Source: Chitinivorax sp. B
Lineage (GTDB): Bacteria > Pseudomonadota > Gammaproteobacteria > Burkholderiales > SCOH01
Direction of reading: 5' to 3'
Assembly: GCF_005503445.1 (NCBI RefSeq)
Contig: NZ_SCOH01000020.1
Location: forward strand, 1 to 64,000
Length of the DNA: 64,000 nucleotides
In this document: in pieces, positions 63,412 to 64,000 of the stretch
How the letters are laid out: each line of letters starts with the position of its first letter
How positions within the stretch are numbered: position 1 is the first letter of the stretch
Made by a program: the position numbers and the translations under genes
The notes under the pieces: generated by a model
The model's database searches: none
The model's input: only the letters and a program-made list of their open reading frames with translations
Told to the model about the DNA's origin: nothing

Positions 63412-63969
63412 ATGATTGCCGATATCAAAAAAAATGCCGAACAAAAGATGCAGAAATCGATTGAGGCGCTAAAGCACGATTTGGGTAAAGTCCGTACTGG
63501 TCGTGCTCATACAGGTCTGTTGGATCACATTACCATCGACTATTATGGCGCGCCAACACCGATCAACCAGCTTGCAAACATGTCATTGCTGGATGCGCGT
63601 ACCATTGGGGTCACCCCATTTGAGAAGAAATTGGTGTCACAAATTGAAAAAGCGATTCGTGACTCTGACTTGGGTCTCAATCCTTCCTCTATGGGTGACG
63701 TTGTACGTGTGCCAATGCCAGCGCTGACAGAAGAACGCCGCAAAGATCTGATCAAAGTAGTTCGTGGTGAGGCGGAAGATGCTCGTGTGGCAGTGCGTAA
63801 TGTTCGTCGTGATGCGAATGATCAGCTCAAGCGAGCGTTGAAAGACAAGGCAATTTCGGAAGATGATGAACGCCGTGCACAGGATGATGTACAAAAACTG
63901 ACCGACAAGTATGTCGCGGAAGTCGACAAGCTGCTGGCGGCCAAAGAAGCTGACCTGATGGCGGTGTAA
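63412..63969 (+). CDS. frr: Ribosome recycling factor
   Basis: A 185-residue protein that splits post-termination ribosomes together with EF-G. It has the tRNA-like two-domain structure: a three-helix bundle with [21 protein letters not shown] and the later [49 protein letters not shown] precedes the ATG. Length is as expected. Confidence 0.98.
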   Translation: MIADIKKNAEQKMQKSIEALKHDLGKVRTGRAHTGLLDHITIDYYGAPTPINQLANMSLLDARTIGVTPFEKKLVSQIEKAIRDSDLGLNPSSMGDVVRVPMPALTEERRKDLIKVVRGEAEDARVAVRNVRRDANDQLKRALKDKAISEDDERRAQDDVQKLTDKYVAEVDKLLAAKEADLMAV

Positions 63970-63974
63970 GTAAC

Positions 63975-64000
63975 GTGTCAAGTTTTATCAGCTCAACATC
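63975..64000 (+). CDS. uppS: Probable start of undecaprenyl diphosphate synthase (cut by the window)
   Basis: A GTG at 63975 opens a frame that runs to the window edge (encoding VSSFISST). uppS follows frr in almost all betaproteobacteria, and its N-terminus is short, serine-rich and variable before the conserved catalytic motif, which would lie beyond the window. The only visible support is position, so this is tentative. Confidence 0.35.

Overview
This is a chromosomal window from a proteobacterium, most likely a betaproteobacterium. The right-hand end has the order map-glnD (leftward) facing rpsB-tsf-pyrH-frr-(uppS). There is a full narGHJI nitrate reductase operon, a tandem NarK pair, a long PutA without a DNA-binding domain, and an exosortase-B type eps locus; together these fit Betaproteobacteria. 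I see no tRNA, rRNA, IS element, prophage or CRISPR array. Genus cannot be fixed from the sequence alone.

Layout. 0-3.3 kb: an orphan secreted protein, then a leftward pair made of a small periplasmic protein with a cysteine-free molybdopterin-oxidoreductase-like fold and a hybrid sensor histidine kinase. 3.9-6.7 kb: two NarK nitrate/nitrite transporters in tandem. 6.7-17.4 kb: mostly leftward housekeeping and stress genes (MscS channel, orphan solute-binding proteins, a carboxylate-amine ligase, a cation/proton antiporter, a 5'-nucleotidase, a secreted metallo-beta-lactamase-fold hydrolase, an Asp-rich protein, an FAD-linked 2-hydroxyacid dehydrogenase) plus a rightward PH-domain protein. 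17.7-23.6 kb: proline catabolism (putA), a branched-chain amino acid type binding lipoprotein and a third orphan solute-binding protein. 23.6-27.9 kb: a GFA-family protein, an rRNA methyltransferase lying behind a barnase-barstar ribonuclease/inhibitor pair, a second RNA methyltransferase and an unknown membrane protein. 28.2-36.7 kb: narGHJI with a parvulin-type isomerase, a small unknown protein and a DUF2249 protein, preceded by a candidate FNR/NarL regulatory dyad. 36.7-37.5 kb: a class II amidotransferase.

38.5-57.2 kb is one long rightward locus for an exported polysaccharide: a PEP-CTERM protein, EpsD-EpsE-EpsF-EpsG, exosortase B, EpsI, then an AT-richer core (two glycosyltransferases, flippase, polymerase/ligase, acetyltransferase, heparinase-like lyase), then a WecG-type transferase, the initiating sugar-phosphate transferase, a CAAX-type protease and the EpsL barrel. 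Read as a system, it starts the lipid-linked repeat unit, extends it, flips and polymerises it, controls chain length, exports it, trims it, and sorts PEP-CTERM protein(s) to the same surface. The EpsG ATPase has Cys where the Walker A Lys should be.

57.3-64 kb: glnD and map on the minus strand, and the translation cluster on the plus strand, whose rpsB leader can form a pseudoknot suited to S2 autoregulation. No clearly new system stands out beyond doubt. The best candidates for a second look are the degenerate molybdopterin-fold protein with its kinase, the deviant EpsG, the secreted barnase/barstar unit, and the small unknown protein at the end of the nar operon.
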